Positions 18,238 through 27,094 of a DNA stretch of 64,000 bases are shown here, in pieces. The translations under genes and the position numbers were made by a program. Each line of letters opens with the position of its first letter. Within the stretch, counting starts at the first letter, position 1. The notes under the pieces were generated by a model. It saw only the letters and a program-made list of their open reading frames with translations. It made no database searches and was not told where the DNA came from. Source of the stretch: MGBC114844 sp910585855 (GTDB lineage: Bacteria > Bacillota > Clostridia > Lachnospirales > Lachnospiraceae); NCBI GenBank assembly GCA_965646165.1, contig CBFFYP010000015.1, positions 1-64,000 of the forward strand, read 5' to 3'.

Positions 18238-18271
18238 ATGGATAGGAAGTATTTTTTGCTTTCCTATCCAT
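18238..18271 (+). terminator. Terminator after araD
   Basis: ATGGATAGGAA pairs perfectly with TTCCTATCCAT around a TTTTTT-containing loop. The T-rich tail is short (ATTTGATTT). Confidence 0.65.
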
Positions 18272-18381
18272 ATTTGATTTGAATTTGTCTGATTTTATTA
18301 TGGAAAGTCTTTTTTGTGCATTTTGCTAAATTTATTGGGGGATTGAGGAAAATAATTTTTCGAAACAAAAGCAAGAAAAGC

Positions 18382-18422
18382 TGGACAAGCAGATGGGATA
18401 GTGTTATAATGTGCTCGAGCAC
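18382..18422 (+). promoter_or_regulatory. Transaldolase promoter with palindromic operator-like site
   Basis: TGGACA and TATAAT (18405-18410) are 17 bp apart. The perfect 12-bp palindrome GTGCTCGAGCAC follows the -10 directly and covers the expected start of transcription, a common operator position. The untranslated leader is about 130 nt. Confidence 0.7.
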
Positions 18423-18546
18423 ATAAAGAATGGAAGCGATGTGCAGCAGGGACAAACCGCTGCCCTAGACAGAGTAAATATAGAACAGCAGCTATAGAAA
18501 GCGAAGAGAGAAAAGCGGAAAATGCGAATAATTAGGAGGAAAAAAA

Positions 18547-19203
18547 ATGAAGTTTTTCATCGACACAGCAAATGTAGAAGAGATTAGAAAAGCAAATGAT
18601 ATGGGTGTAATTTGCGGCGTAACAACAAACCCATCATTGATTGCAAAAGAAGGAAGAGATTTTAAGCAGGTAATTGAAGAAATTACTTCTATTGTAGACG
18701 GACCAATCAGCGGAGAAGTAAAAGCTACGACAACGGATGCAGAGGGAATGATTGCAGAAGGCCGTGAGATTGCAAAGATTCATCCAAATATGGTAGTAAA
18801 GATTCCTATGACAGTAGAAGGATTAAAAGCAACAAAGGTTTTGTCAAGTGAAGGAATTAAGTGTAATGTAACTTTAATCTTTTCTGCAAATCAGGCTTTG
18901 TTGGCTGCCAGAGCAGGTGCAGCTTATGTTTCTCCTTTTTTAGGACGTCTGGATGATATTTCTATGCCGGGGGTTGACTTAATCCGCACGATTTCCGATA
19001 TGTTCGCAATGTATGACGATATTACCACAGAAATTATTGCTGCAAGTGTACGAAATACCATTCATGTAACAGACTGTGCATTGGCAGGTGCAGATATTGC
19101 AACTGTTCCTTATGGTGTAATTGAGCAGATGACAAAACATCCTTTGACCGATCAGGGAATTGCAAAGTTCCAAAAAGATTATAAAGCAGTATTTGGAGAA
19201 TAA
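18547..19203 (+). CDS. tal: Transaldolase / fructose-6-phosphate aldolase-like
   Basis: This 218-residue protein is of the short transaldolase class (TalC/Fsa type), which moves a three-carbon unit between sugar phosphates. FFIDTANVEEI at the start and GVTTNPSLIAKEG (24-36) are family hallmarks. The Schiff-base lysine is K85 in VVKIPMT. The AGGAGG ribosome site lies 5 bp before the ATG. It stands ahead of transketolase, its pathway partner. Sequence alone does not separate transaldolase from F6P aldolase activity, but the setting favours transaldolase. Confidence 0.92.
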   Translation: MKFFIDTANVEEIRKANDMGVICGVTTNPSLIAKEGRDFKQVIEEITSIVDGPISGEVKATTTDAEGMIAEGREIAKIHPNMVVKIPMTVEGLKATKVLSSEGIKCNVTLIFSANQALLAARAGAAYVSPFLGRLDDISMPGVDLIRTISDMFAMYDDITTEIIAASVRNTIHVTDCALAGADIATVPYGVIEQMTKHPLTDQGIAKFQKDYKAVFGE

Positions 19204-19238
19204 AATCAAAAAAGAAATAAAAATAGAAATTGTAGAAA

Positions 19239-19264
19239 AAAGGCGGAGTGAGAATTCCGCCTTT
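19239..19264 (+). terminator. Stem-loop after transaldolase
   Basis: AAAGGCGGA pairs with TCCGCCTTT. The T-run after it is short, so it may attenuate rather than end transcription before the next two genes. Confidence 0.55.
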
Positions 19265-19294
19265 CTAAGGATTCGGTGCAGACAGGAGGCAGAG

Positions 19295-19528
19295 ATGGAA
19301 GAATTTCGTAAATTTCCAAAAAAGGAAACTGTATTTAAATGGACAGGCTGGATCATCTGCATTGGTTCTGGGCTGGCAGTAGTTTTGCTGCTTTTTATTC
19401 GATTTATTTTGAAACAGGAAGCATATCTTTCTGATATGCTGATATTTGCCGGATTTGCTTTGTTTGGTTATCTTATGGCAAATAGCTATCAAAAAGTACA
19501 GGAGGATAATAAAAATGAGCAACAGTAA
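19295..19528 (+). CDS. Small membrane protein upstream of transketolase
   Basis: This 77-residue protein starts at ATG 19295 with AGGAGG 6 bp upstream. It has two hydrophobic segments (about residues 17-38 and 47-62) and a polar C-terminal tail, so it is a two-pass membrane protein. No family was recognised. Its end overlaps the transketolase start by 14 bp and contains that gene's GGAGG site, so the two are translated together. Confidence 0.65.
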   Translation: MEEFRKFPKKETVFKWTGWIICIGSGLAVVLLLFIRFILKQEAYLSDMLIFAGFALFGYLMANSYQKVQEDNKNEQQ

Positions 19529-21503
19529 GATTGATACAATGTCAGTAAATGCGATTCGTATTCTGGCTGCAGATGCTGTACAAAAGGCAAATTCTGGGCA
19601 TCCGGGTTTACCGCTTGGTTCTGCTGCAATGGCTTATGAATTGTGGGCAAATCATATGAACCATAATCCGAAGAATCCGCAGTGGGCAAATCGTGACCGT
19701 TTTGTTTTATCGGGTGGACATGGTTCTACTTTGTTATATTCTCTATTACATTTGTTTGGATATGGACTGACAGTAGAGGATTTAAGCCAGTTTCGGCAGA
19801 TGGATTCTTTGACACCGGGACATCCAGAGTATCGTCATACCGCAGGAGTAGAGGCAACGACAGGACCGCTTGGTGCTGGTATGGGTATGGCAGTTGGTAT
19901 GGCTTTGGCGGAAGCACATTTGGCGGCTGTTTTTAATAAAGAAGGATTTCCGGTAGTGGATCACTATACTTATGTATTGGGCGGAGATGGCTGTATGATG
20001 GAAGGGATTTCCTCTGAGGCATTTTCTTTGGCAGGTACATTGGGATTGAGTAAATTGGTGGTATTGTATGATTCCAATCGGATTTCGATTGAAGGAAGTA
20101 CAGATATTGCATTTACCGAAAATGTACAGAAACGTATGGAAGCTTTTGGATTCCAGACAATTACAGTTGAGGATGGAAATGACCTAGAAGCAATCGGAAA
20201 GGCCATTGAAGAAGCAAAAGCAGATACAAAAAGACCTTCTTTTATTACAGTAAAAACACAGATTGGATATGGATGTCCTGCAAAGCAGGGAAAAGCAAGT
20301 GCACATGGAGAACCGCTTGGTGCTGAAAATGTTGCAGCTATGAAAGAAAATTTAGAATGGCCTTCTCAAGAGCCGTTTTATGTACCAGAAGAAGTATACG
20401 CTCACTATAAAGAGCTGATAGAAAGCAAGGCAGATGCAGAAGAAAAGTGGAATACTTTATTTGCAGCATACTGTGAGAAATATCCAGAGCAAAAGGAACT
20501 TTGGGATCAGTATTATAATGAGGATGCTGCACAGAAGATCTATGACTGTGAGGAATATTGGAAATATGAAGAGAAGCCGGATGCAACCAGAAGCTTATCT
20601 GGAAAGCAGATTCAAAAGATTAAGAAACTGCTTCCGAATTTAATCGGCGGTGCGGCGGATCTTTCTCCTTCTACGAAAACTTATATGAGTGAAATGGGAG
20701 ATTTTTCAAAAGAAAATTATGCGGGACGGAATCTGCACTTTGGCGTAAGAGAGCTGGCAATGAGTGCGATTGGAAACGGAATTATGCTGCATGGTGGTTT
20801 GCGGGCATTTGTTTCGACTTTCTTTGTATTTAGTGATTATACAAAGCCAATGGCTCGTTTGTCTGCTATTATGGGTGTTCCGCTTACTTATGTATTTACA
20901 CATGACAGTATCGGAGTTGGAGAGGATGGACCAACCCATGAACCGATTGAACAGCTTGCTATGCTTCGGTCACTGCCGAATTTTCATGTGTTCCGTCCTG
21001 CAGATGCTACGGAAACGGCAGCAGCATGGTATAGTGCTGTTTCTTCAAAACGAACTCCTACCGCATTGGTATTGACACGGCAGAATCTGCCACAGCTTGC
21101 AGGATCTTCAAAGGAGGCTTTAAAAGGCGGATATATTTTGGAAGATTCAAAGAAAGAGATACCAGATGCGATTTTGATTGCTTCTGGATCGGAAGTAGAA
21201 TTGGCAGTAGGAGCAAAAGCGGAACTGGAAAAAGAAGGAATGGATGTACGGGTTGTTAGTATGCCTTGTATGGATTTATTTGAAGAGCAGTCAGCGGAGT
21301 ATCAGGAATCTGTACTTCCGAAGGCAGTTCGAAAGAGAGTTGTAGTAGAGGCTTTAAGCGATTTTGGTTGGGGAAAATATGTCGGGCTGGATGGTGCTTA
21401 TGTAACAATGCATGGATTTGGAGCATCTGCACCGGCAAAACAGTTGTTTGAGAAATTTGGATTTACTGTAGAACATGTAGTTGCAGCAGTAAAGGGTTTA
21501 TAG
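19515..21503 (+). CDS. tkt: Transketolase
   Basis: This 662-residue enzyme is full length. It transfers two-carbon units between sugar phosphates using thiamine diphosphate. The start ATG 19515 follows GGAGG; a longer frame from 19446 has no such site. The N-terminal domain has NSGHPGLPLGSA and the ThDP/Mg motif GDGCMMEGISSEA. The pyrimidine-binding half has the acidic GVREL and HDSIGVGEDGPTH motifs. It works with the transaldolase upstream in the non-oxidative pentose phosphate pathway. Confidence 0.96.
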   Translation: MSNSKIDTMSVNAIRILAADAVQKANSGHPGLPLGSAAMAYELWANHMNHNPKNPQWANRDRFVLSGGHGSTLLYSLLHLFGYGLTVEDLSQFRQMDSLTPGHPEYRHTAGVEATTGPLGAGMGMAVGMALAEAHLAAVFNKEGFPVVDHYTYVLGGDGCMMEGISSEAFSLAGTLGLSKLVVLYDSNRISIEGSTDIAFTENVQKRMEAFGFQTITVEDGNDLEAIGKAIEEAKADTKRPSFITVKTQIGYGCPAKQGKASAHGEPLGAENVAAMKENLEWPSQEPFYVPEEVYAHYKELIESKADAEEKWNTLFAAYCEKYPEQKELWDQYYNEDAAQKIYDCEEYWKYEEKPDATRSLSGKQIQKIKKLLPNLIGGAADLSPSTKTYMSEMGDFSKENYAGRNLHFGVRELAMSAIGNGIMLHGGLRAFVSTFFVFSDYTKPMARLSAIMGVPLTYVFTHDSIGVGEDGPTHEPIEQLAMLRSLPNFHVFRPADATETAAAWYSAVSSKRTPTALVLTRQNLPQLAGSSKEALKGGYILEDSKKEIPDAILIASGSEVELAVGAKAELEKEGMDVRVVSMPCMDLFEEQSAEYQESVLPKAVRKRVVVEALSDFGWGKYVGLDGAYVTMHGFGASAPAKQLFEKFGFTVEHVVAAVKGL

Positions 21504-21736
21504 GATGATTTGAGAAATAAAACAGTATGATGTGGTTGCCATATGGAATATTGGGTTTTGAAAATAGTTGTTTTTAAAATTTGGTATTTTGTATGGCAAT
21601 ATTTTGTATATGATTATATATTTGATTTAAAGTGGATTTTAATAAGTTGTTTAAAACTTTTTGTAAGTTTATCTTGTTTTTATTTTTCATTTGGCTTTTG
21701 GAGATAGGATGCTGCCGGAAAGGGTTGGCTTTCACT

Positions 21737-21920
21737 GGACGTCAAAGGCGATTTGCTCCTGTCCTTTGCCTGTTCCGCTCCAAACGGTAAGAAAGTCTAT
21801 GGCTTCTGATATCGGTTCATTCAACCGGACGAACCGGGGAGCAATTCGCCCTCACTACAGGCGAAGCGTAATTGGTGTAAGGAAAGGTTTTATTAACCAT
21901 AAAACATCCTCACTCTACTA
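21737..21920 (+). repeat. Family A element, 5' half only (A7)
   Basis: The element starts GGACGTC and matches the 5' half of A3 through the CCGGACGAACCGGGG, GCAATTCGCCC and GGTGTAAGGAAAGG blocks, then ends in unrelated DNA. The 3' arm is missing, so this is a broken copy that can no longer form the long hairpin. The remaining gap 21504-21736 is A+T-rich with nothing I recognise. Confidence 0.8.
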
Positions 21921-21968
21921 TTAAATTCTAAAAGACTTATTGAAGTTTGAAGTAAAATGAAAAAATGC

Positions 21969-21997
21969 TTGTAATTTTAGGCAGGATATGGTAGAAT
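21969..21997 (+). promoter_or_regulatory. Sigma-A promoter of rpsF-ssb-rpsR
   Basis: TTGTAA and TAGAAT are separated by exactly 17 bp, about 80 bp before rpsF. Confidence 0.75.
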
Positions 21998-22075
21998 AGC
22001 ATCTTGTGATATATTTTATTTCCTTGTTCCTTTTTGAAGGAAAGGAGCCAGAGACCAGAAGGAGGTGCTAGAAGC

Positions 22076-22363
22076 ATGAATAAGTATGAAGTAGCAGTAG
22101 TTGTTAGTGCAAGAATTGAAGAAGAAGAAAGAGTCAATACAGTAGAAAAGGTAAAGAATTATATTACTCGTTTTGGTGGTACAGTTACAAATGTAGAAGA
22201 ATGTGGTAAGAAGAGATTAGCTTACGAAATTCAGAAAATGAAGGAAGGCTTTTACTATTTTATTCAATTTGATGCTGACAGCGAATGTCCGGCTAAGATG
22301 GAAGCCAATCTTCGTATTATGGATAATGTAATTCGATATTTAGTAGTAAAACAGGAAGTATAG
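22076..22363 (+). CDS. rpsF: 30S ribosomal protein S6
   Basis: This 95-residue protein has the S6 start NKYEVAVVV and the conserved GKKRLAYEIQKMKEGFYYFIQF core. ATG 22076 follows AAGGAGGT by 9 bp. It leads the conserved rpsF-ssb-rpsR operon, in which S6 and S18 form a heterodimer on the 30S platform. Confidence 0.97.
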   Translation: MNKYEVAVVVSARIEEEERVNTVEKVKNYITRFGGTVTNVEECGKKRLAYEIQKMKEGFYYFIQFDADSECPAKMEANLRIMDNVIRYLVVKQEV

Positions 22364-22460
22364 GAAAGTAAAAATTTAGAACAAAAAATAAAGAAACTTG
22401 ATACACAGATATATGCCTGATAATTGATAGGCTGATGGGGATACCCATGGAGGAAACTAT

Positions 22461-22919
22461 ATGAATAAAGTAGTCTTAATGGGACGGCTGACAAGAGATC
22501 CTGAAGTGAGATATTCACAAGGAGATAATTCTATGGCGATTGCAAGATATACATTAGCAGTGGATCGCAGAGGAAGACGTGATAATACAGATAATAGTCA
22601 AACTGCAGATTTTATTTCTTGTGTTGCTTTTGGAAAGAGTGCGGAGTTTGCAGAAAAGTATTTGCATCAGGGAACAAAGATTTGTATTTCTGGGCGAATC
22701 CAGACAGGAAGCTATACAAATCGTGATAATCAGAAAGTCTATACAACAGAAGTAATTGTAGACGATCAAGAGTTTGCAGAGAGTAAAAATGCATCAAGTG
22801 GAGCTGGTATGGGTGGCAGCTATCAGCCGGATTCAAGACCGCAGCCAAGCACAGCAGTTGGTGATGGATTTATCAATATTCCAGATGGAGTAGATGATGA
22901 AGGGCTTCCATTTAGTTAA
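22461..22919 (+). CDS. ssb: Single-stranded DNA-binding protein
   Basis: This 152-residue SSB has an OB-fold (about 1-105) beginning MNKVVLMGRLTRDPEVRYS, a Gly/Ser/Pro-rich linker and the acidic tip DDEGLPFS that recruits partner proteins. It coats single-stranded DNA in replication and repair. It sits between rpsF and rpsR as in most Firmicutes. Confidence 0.97.
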   Translation: MNKVVLMGRLTRDPEVRYSQGDNSMAIARYTLAVDRRGRRDNTDNSQTADFISCVAFGKSAEFAEKYLHQGTKICISGRIQTGSYTNRDNQKVYTTEVIVDDQEFAESKNASSGAGMGGSYQPDSRPQPSTAVGDGFINIPDGVDDEGLPFS

Positions 22920-22960
22920 AATTTTAGGTGATTAGCAGTTCCATAAAGGAGGTTGAAAAA

Positions 22961-23236
22961 ATGGCGTTCAATAAAACAGAAAAAGGCGATAAGGCGGAAG
23001 GTGTAAGAAGAAGACCGACTGGTATTCGTAGAAGAAAGAAAGTTTGTGTATTCTGCGGAGATAAAAATAATACGATTGATTATAAAGATACAAATAAATT
23101 AAAGAGATATGTGTCAGAAAGAGGAAAGATTCTTCCTAGAAGAATTACAGGAAACTGTGCAAAGCATCAGAGAGCACTTACAGTGGCAATTAAGAGAGCA
23201 AGACATATCGCACTGATGCCCTATACTTTAGATTAA
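22961..23236 (+). CDS. rpsR: 30S ribosomal protein S18
   Basis: This 91-residue protein starts at ATG 22961 after AAAGGAGG. It has RRKKVCVFCGDK, IDYKDTNKLKRYVSERGKIL and the terminal HIALMPYTLD. The last codons are used as an integration target: copies of the end of the gene recur at 25.4, 29.36 and 33.45 kb. The protein itself is intact because integration rebuilds the 3' end. Confidence 0.97.
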   Translation: MAFNKTEKGDKAEGVRRRPTGIRRRKKVCVFCGDKNNTIDYKDTNKLKRYVSERGKILPRRITGNCAKHQRALTVAIKRARHIALMPYTLD

Positions 23237-23253
23237 GCCTTGAGAAATCAAGG
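23209..23253 (+). other. Attachment site copy 1 (rpsR 3' end)
   Basis: This is the native rpsR terminus and following bases, including the small inverted repeat CCTTGA/TCAAGG. It is followed by GTTGACACA and TTTGACACA at 23276-23295, arm-type sites shared with copies 2 and 3. Confidence 0.75.
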
Positions 23254-23305
23254 AGTTTGAGGCGTGAAAAGGTGAGTTGACACAGGTTTGACACAATATT
23301 TTTTG

Positions 23306-23346
23306 AAAAAAGACTAATTACTTAACGGTGATTAGTCTTTTTTTGA
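23306..23346. terminator. Terminator between rpsR and mini-array 1
   Basis: AAAAAGACTAAT and ATTAGTCTTTTTTT form a strong stem with flanking A- and T-runs, so it could stop transcription from both sides: rpsR from the left and the array from the right. The same stem recurs at 25290 and 29240 beside the other two arrays. Confidence 0.8.
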
Positions 23347-23383
23347 TTGGAAAAGTATAAGAGGAGTAAAAGTTTTAAGGATA

Positions 23384-23564
23384 GGTAGCATCCATTAAGT
23401 CAGGTGATTATCATTTCTACTTATGCAAGCCTGGAACTTTAAATGATACAAACTTGTGTCAATACCCTAAGTCGGGTTATTATCATTTCTACTGGATCGC
23501 CAAGCGTTTAAGGGAAGGGCTATTAAGGTGTCAATACCCTAAGTCGGGTTATTATCATTTCTAC
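23384..23564 (-). CRISPR. Solitary mini-array 1: 3 repeats, 2 spacers
   Basis: Repeats at 23384-23420, 23456-23492 and 23528-23564 are each 37 bp; spacers at 23421-23455 and 23493-23527 are each 35 bp and unrelated to each other. The last two repeats are identical. The first is degenerate in one half, as expected for a leader-distal repeat. Read on the minus strand the repeat starts GTAGAAATGATAAT, forms AATAACCC-GACTTA-GGGTATT and ends ATTGACAC, similar to the ATTGAAAC handle of type I/III repeats. No cas gene is present in the window. Confidence 0.75.
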
Positions 23565-23690
23565 CCTTAAACCTTAGAACCCGCATAAATACTGGGCTTC
23601 TAGCCTCATTTTCGGACGTAATTAACAGAATATTCTGATAATAAGGGTTTTTCGGGTCATTTTTTGGCTTGTAACAATTTGTTCCTATTT
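23565..23690 (-). promoter_or_regulatory. Conserved leader-like sequence of mini-array 1
   Basis: About 120 bp next to the intact repeat are conserved beside all three arrays (also 25034-25140 and 28979-29089), including CCCGCATAAATACTGGG, an AGAATATTCT palindrome and GTTACAAGCCAAAAAATGA. Position and conservation fit a CRISPR leader with a promoter. Confidence 0.55.
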
Positions 23691-25033
23691 ATAAAGATAT
23701 TCTATCAAATTATTCTAGATATTTCAATAGAAATTTTAAAAAACTTTTCATCTTGTCTTGTTGATTAGGAAAGTGAGTGAGATGCTTATAAAATGAAAAG
23801 TAATTTTTATATGGATAAATGGTTTATTTATCCATATAAGAAAAGGGAAGGAATGATAGGATATATTCCTAACTTCCTATCGACTAATCGAGAGGGTAGG
23901 GACAGAGAAAAAATGGAAATAACTTTTTACTAGAAATTTCGTTTTTTTATTTTCTAGGAATGACATAGGAAATGGAGTGGATGGAGATTTTTTTTATAGA
24001 TTTTAGAAATAAAGAGAAAAGAAAAATAAAATAAGTAAAGTGGAAAAATGTAATTTTGGCTTATTTAGAAGTAAAGTTTATAGTTGATAGTTTTTTAGGA
24101 TAAGAAAAATTTTTAAAAAATCTTTGATTTTATGAGGTTTTTTATTATTTTTTGGAAATGGAAGGATAAAAAATGAATTGGAAAGAGAGAGGGGAAGATT
24201 TTTTTAGTAAAGTTTAAATTTTAAATTTTAGTGAATAAAATGTAAAATTGAGGTTTTTTATAGCATAGAGAAAAAATAGATACTTGAGAAAGAATAGAAG
24301 AGGCAGAACGATGGAAAAGAAAGAATGAGTTTTTTGTACATTAGAAAAAGAGAGAAAAAAGAAGGAAATCCATGATAGGGATGAGTTTTTTTGTTACGGA
24401 TAGAGAACAAGTTAGGAAAGTAAGAAACAGGGTTGTTGTTTCATTTTTATTGAGGAGAGAGTCGGACAGGAAAAAAGAATGGAAGAAAGGATGGGATTGG
24501 TTTTGAAAAGGATGGAGAGAGGAAATCAAGGGGAAGAAAAGGAAACCATTTCCTGACAGGTGGATGTAGGATAGAAGCAGGAAAAGGAGAGGAGTGATTT
24601 TATTTCGGAATCTGGTTTATTTTACCAGCAGGTTCGGAAAGGAGAGAACAGAAAAAAGAGTTCTAACTATCTTTAGAAAAAAAGAGAGGTGTTGATAGAA
24701 ATGCAGAGAAAGGAAAAAAAGGGTTTCGACAAGAAAAAAGCGTCTGGTTACATAGGGGAAAAAAGAGGGATACTTAGAAGAAAAAAAGGGGGAACAGTCA
24801 AGGGTCGATTTTGGATAAAATTTCAGAAGGAAAAAAGAGAGAGGAAAAAGGGAGTGATGGAAAAAAATAGAAAAAAAGAAAGAGAGAAAAGGAAAGAGGA
24901 AAAAGAAACAAATGTTTTGTGAAAAATCATGTCTTGTCTTTCGATTGGTTTTCGGTACAATAGACACAGAAAAAAGAAAGAGAGGCAGAAAAAAATGAGA
25001 GTAGGAATGAACGAATTTGTGGAGTAATTGTTA
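23691..25033. other. Gene-poor, purine-skewed stretch between arrays 1 and 2
   Basis: The first part (23691-23980) is an inverted copy of 28670-28980, including the palindromic GGATAAATGG/CCATTTATCC-type region. From about 24180 to 24940 the plus strand is strikingly purine-rich (runs such as GAAAAAAAGAGGGA), which creates long but unconvincing frames on both strands. I see no supported gene. It may be a decayed remnant. Confidence 0.6.
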
Positions 25034-25140
25034 CAAGCCAAAAAATGATCCGAAAAACCCTTATTATCAGAATATTCTGTGAATTACGTCCGAAAATGAA
25101 GCTAGAAGCCCAGTATTTATGCGGGTTCTGAGGTTTAAGA
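25034..25140 (+). promoter_or_regulatory. Leader-like sequence of mini-array 2
   Basis: This is an inverted copy of the leader-like DNA beside array 1. It contains GTTACAAGCCAAAAAATGA, AGAATATTCT and GTATTTATGCGGGTTCTGAG. Upstream of it the sequence diverges from the other two copies. Confidence 0.5.
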
Positions 25141-25251
25141 GTAGAAATGATAATAACCCGACTTAGGGTATTGACACACTCATTTGCAGATATTGATTTA
25201 ACGGAGTGTGTGGCGTAGAAATGATAATCGCCTGACTTAATGGATGCTACC
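25141..25251 (+). CRISPR. Solitary mini-array 2: 2 repeats, 1 spacer
   Basis: A 37-bp repeat (25141-25177) identical to those of array 1 in the opposite orientation is followed by a 37-bp spacer (25178-25214) and the degenerate repeat (25215-25251). A terminator stem follows at about 25290-25333. The order leader, repeat, spacer, degenerate repeat, terminator is the same in all copies. Confidence 0.72.
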
Positions 25252-25289
25252 TATTTTTAAAACTTTTACTCCTCTTATACCTTTCCAAT

Positions 25290-25333
25290 CAAAAAAAGAC
25301 TAATCACCGTTAAGTAATTAGTCTTTTTTTTTA
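25290..25333 (+). terminator. Terminator after mini-array 2
   Basis: AAAAAAAGACTAAT and ATTAGTCTTTTTTT pair; this is a copy of the stem at 23306 in inverted orientation. Confidence 0.75.
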
Positions 25334-25379
25334 ATATTGTGTCAAACCTGTGTCAACTCACCTTTTCACGCCTCAAACT

Positions 25380-25424
25380 CCTTGATTTTTCAAGGCTTAA
25401 TCTAAAGTATAGGGCATCAGTGCG
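25380..25424 (-). other. Attachment site copy 2, inverted
   Basis: This is a reverse-orientation copy of the rpsR end. On its 25425-25560 side it continues into the element end that carries TTTGTGTCAAAT and TTGTGTCAAAT sites, and on the other side into GTGTCAAACC and GTGTCAACTC. The same two flanks occur at copy 3. Confidence 0.75.
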
Positions 25425-25703
25425 AAATTTCTAGGCATCCACACCATTCCAGTACCGTTCCTTATATTTCCTATGTTTTTCCTTTCTTTCTCTTACCGTT
25501 TCCGTACACCTTTGGTACAAAAATTTGTGTCAAATCTTGTGTCAAATTTTTAAAATAAATGCCTCCTTCTTCTTCCTAAAGCTCCTTTCTATTCTTTTAT
25601 TTTCCTCTCCTATAAGCTTCCTCTTATCTGAAAGTACATAATAAAAATCTTCTTTTTTTACATAGAGTAACAATTACACTGGAACTATCAAAAAATTTCG
25701 TTC

Positions 25704-26321
25704 TTATTCATCTGTGAAACTTACCTCATTATTTTGATAACAATGCGATAGTATCTTACAGTCACCTATAAACTTATACTTCGTTAAACTATATTTACTA
25801 AAATCTCTAAACTTTAATGAATTTTCTAAATAAGAATACTCTGCAAAATTACCTGGTAACATGGTGCAAATCATACCATCCGACTTTATTGTAACATCAT
25901 TTATATAAAGTAATCCAAGTGGAAATAAAAATACATTCTTAACATTAGAAGGTTCATTTGTTAAACAAAAACTAAATTTGACATTTTTTATTACAATTCC
26001 ACCAACTTGCACACTTCTTAAAAAAACTTTATAAGATACCTGACTTCCAGCAGAACCTTGTGTATGAGATTTCATGAAACAATTTTTTGGTCTACCAATA
26101 TTTACGATAGATTCTTTCGAAGGATGCAATTACAGTTCATCGAAATCTACAAAATCTAGTTGACTAATAAACCTCATATCAGTTATAACATGCAAATTAT
26201 CAGCACCAGAATCTATAATACACTTGCCATCCAATATTCTATCCGTACTTTTGTTATATAAATAAATGGAAGAATATAATTTTACTCCAATTCGATTTGT
26301 TTTCCATAAAAAATGAAACAT
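25704..26321 (-). pseudogene. Retropepsin-like aspartyl protease, nonsense mutation (copy 1)
   Basis: Read from ATG 26321, this would be a protein of about 205 residues, but a TAA at 26130-26132 falls after FVDFDEL, most simply from a CAA codon. The frame then continues through LHPSKESIVNIG to 25704. The catalytic motif is CIIDSGADNLHVI (D37, D-S-G-A), the single active-site loop of retropepsin-like (clan AA) proteases, which work as homodimers. Overall layout resembles the 218-residue copy at 29547. It follows the YPNC-motif gene at 26340 with a gap of only about 18 bp. Confidence 0.75.
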
Positions 26322-26339
26322 ACACACTCTCTCAGTATA

Positions 26340-26735
26340 CTACCTTCCCTCTTTATTCTCTACAATCTTAAAATTATCATCTGGTTCTACATATTCACCA
26401 AATGCAAAAAATCCATCAAATTGATGCACAAACTCTTCTTTTGTTCGATACCTTGTATTAATTTCTTCAATATGACCATTATCTATCCCATCAAATAATG
26501 CATGAAATCTCTCAATATCCCCTTCACCGTCTACATCTCCAATATAAAAGTTATCATCTTTATTCCAACCGAATACTCGACAACCGACTGGTGGATATTG
26601 TAATTCATAATCTCTTTTTACATCCGTACATAAAATACTACAATTTGGATACATTTCAAGTATCTCTCTCCAAGAGTGAAAATCCGTATCAAAACCATAA
26701 CCGACTCTCTTTGGTGAAGTCACTATCGTTAACAT
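26340..26735 (-). CDS. YPNC-motif small protein (module copy 1)
   Basis: This 131-residue acidic protein starts at ATG 26735 behind AAAGGGGGTTTC; the longer frame to 26834 only runs through attachment-arm DNA. The family pattern is GYGFDTDFHSW, WREILEMYPNCSIL and LQYPPVGCRVFGW, shared with 30200 and 32283 in this window. It has no signal peptide or membrane segment. The function is unknown. Its constant partner is the retropepsin-like gene just downstream, so the two probably act together. Confidence 0.7.
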   Translation of the reverse strand: MLTIVTSPKRVGYGFDTDFHSWREILEMYPNCSILCTDVKRDYELQYPPVGCRVFGWNKDDNFYIGDVDGEGDIERFHALFDGIDNGHIEEINTRYRTKEEFVHQFDGFFAFGEYVEPDDNFKIVENKEGR

Positions 26736-27094
26736 AGAAACCCCCTTTCTTTCTCTTACCATTTCCATACCGTTTTGTACACCTTTTATACAAAAATTTG
26801 TGTCAAATTTTTTTAACAGATGCTTCTTTCTCAAGTTCTCATTTCATCTCTATAGCTTTATATAATATTTATTTTAAACTTTCTTTCTAATAGAAATGTA
26901 ATAATTAAACTTATTTCTTTTCTCTGCTTATTACATAATAAACTATAAAACAAATATAATTATCATAAACCTCACATTTATTGTCTGCATAATGGGGTTA
27001 AAACCCTCGCCTTAAGGCGAAACCTTTAGGTCAACCTTATATCTTCAAGTTTAGAAAAAGAAAAAATAGAGATACTAAACTTGAGGTGAAGCGA
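26736..27094. other. Gap with element-end sequence and IS200 left end
   Basis: Bases 26750-26820 repeat the element end (TTTCTTTCTCTTACC, TTTGTGTCAAATTTTT) also seen at 25490-25560 and 33310-33400. The rest is A+T-rich up to the IS200 end at about 27000. Confidence 0.5.

Noticed and set aside
23384..23564. Mini-array 1 as plain integrase arm sites
   Set aside because: The exact 37/35-bp alternation, unrelated spacers, a degenerate end repeat and a leader-like block fit CRISPR better; real arm-type TTTGACACAA sites are separate and shorter.
24689..24922. A 77-codon lysine/arginine-rich frame
   Set aside because: It is produced by the purine-rich tract; similar open stretches exist in other frames there and no family pattern is visible.
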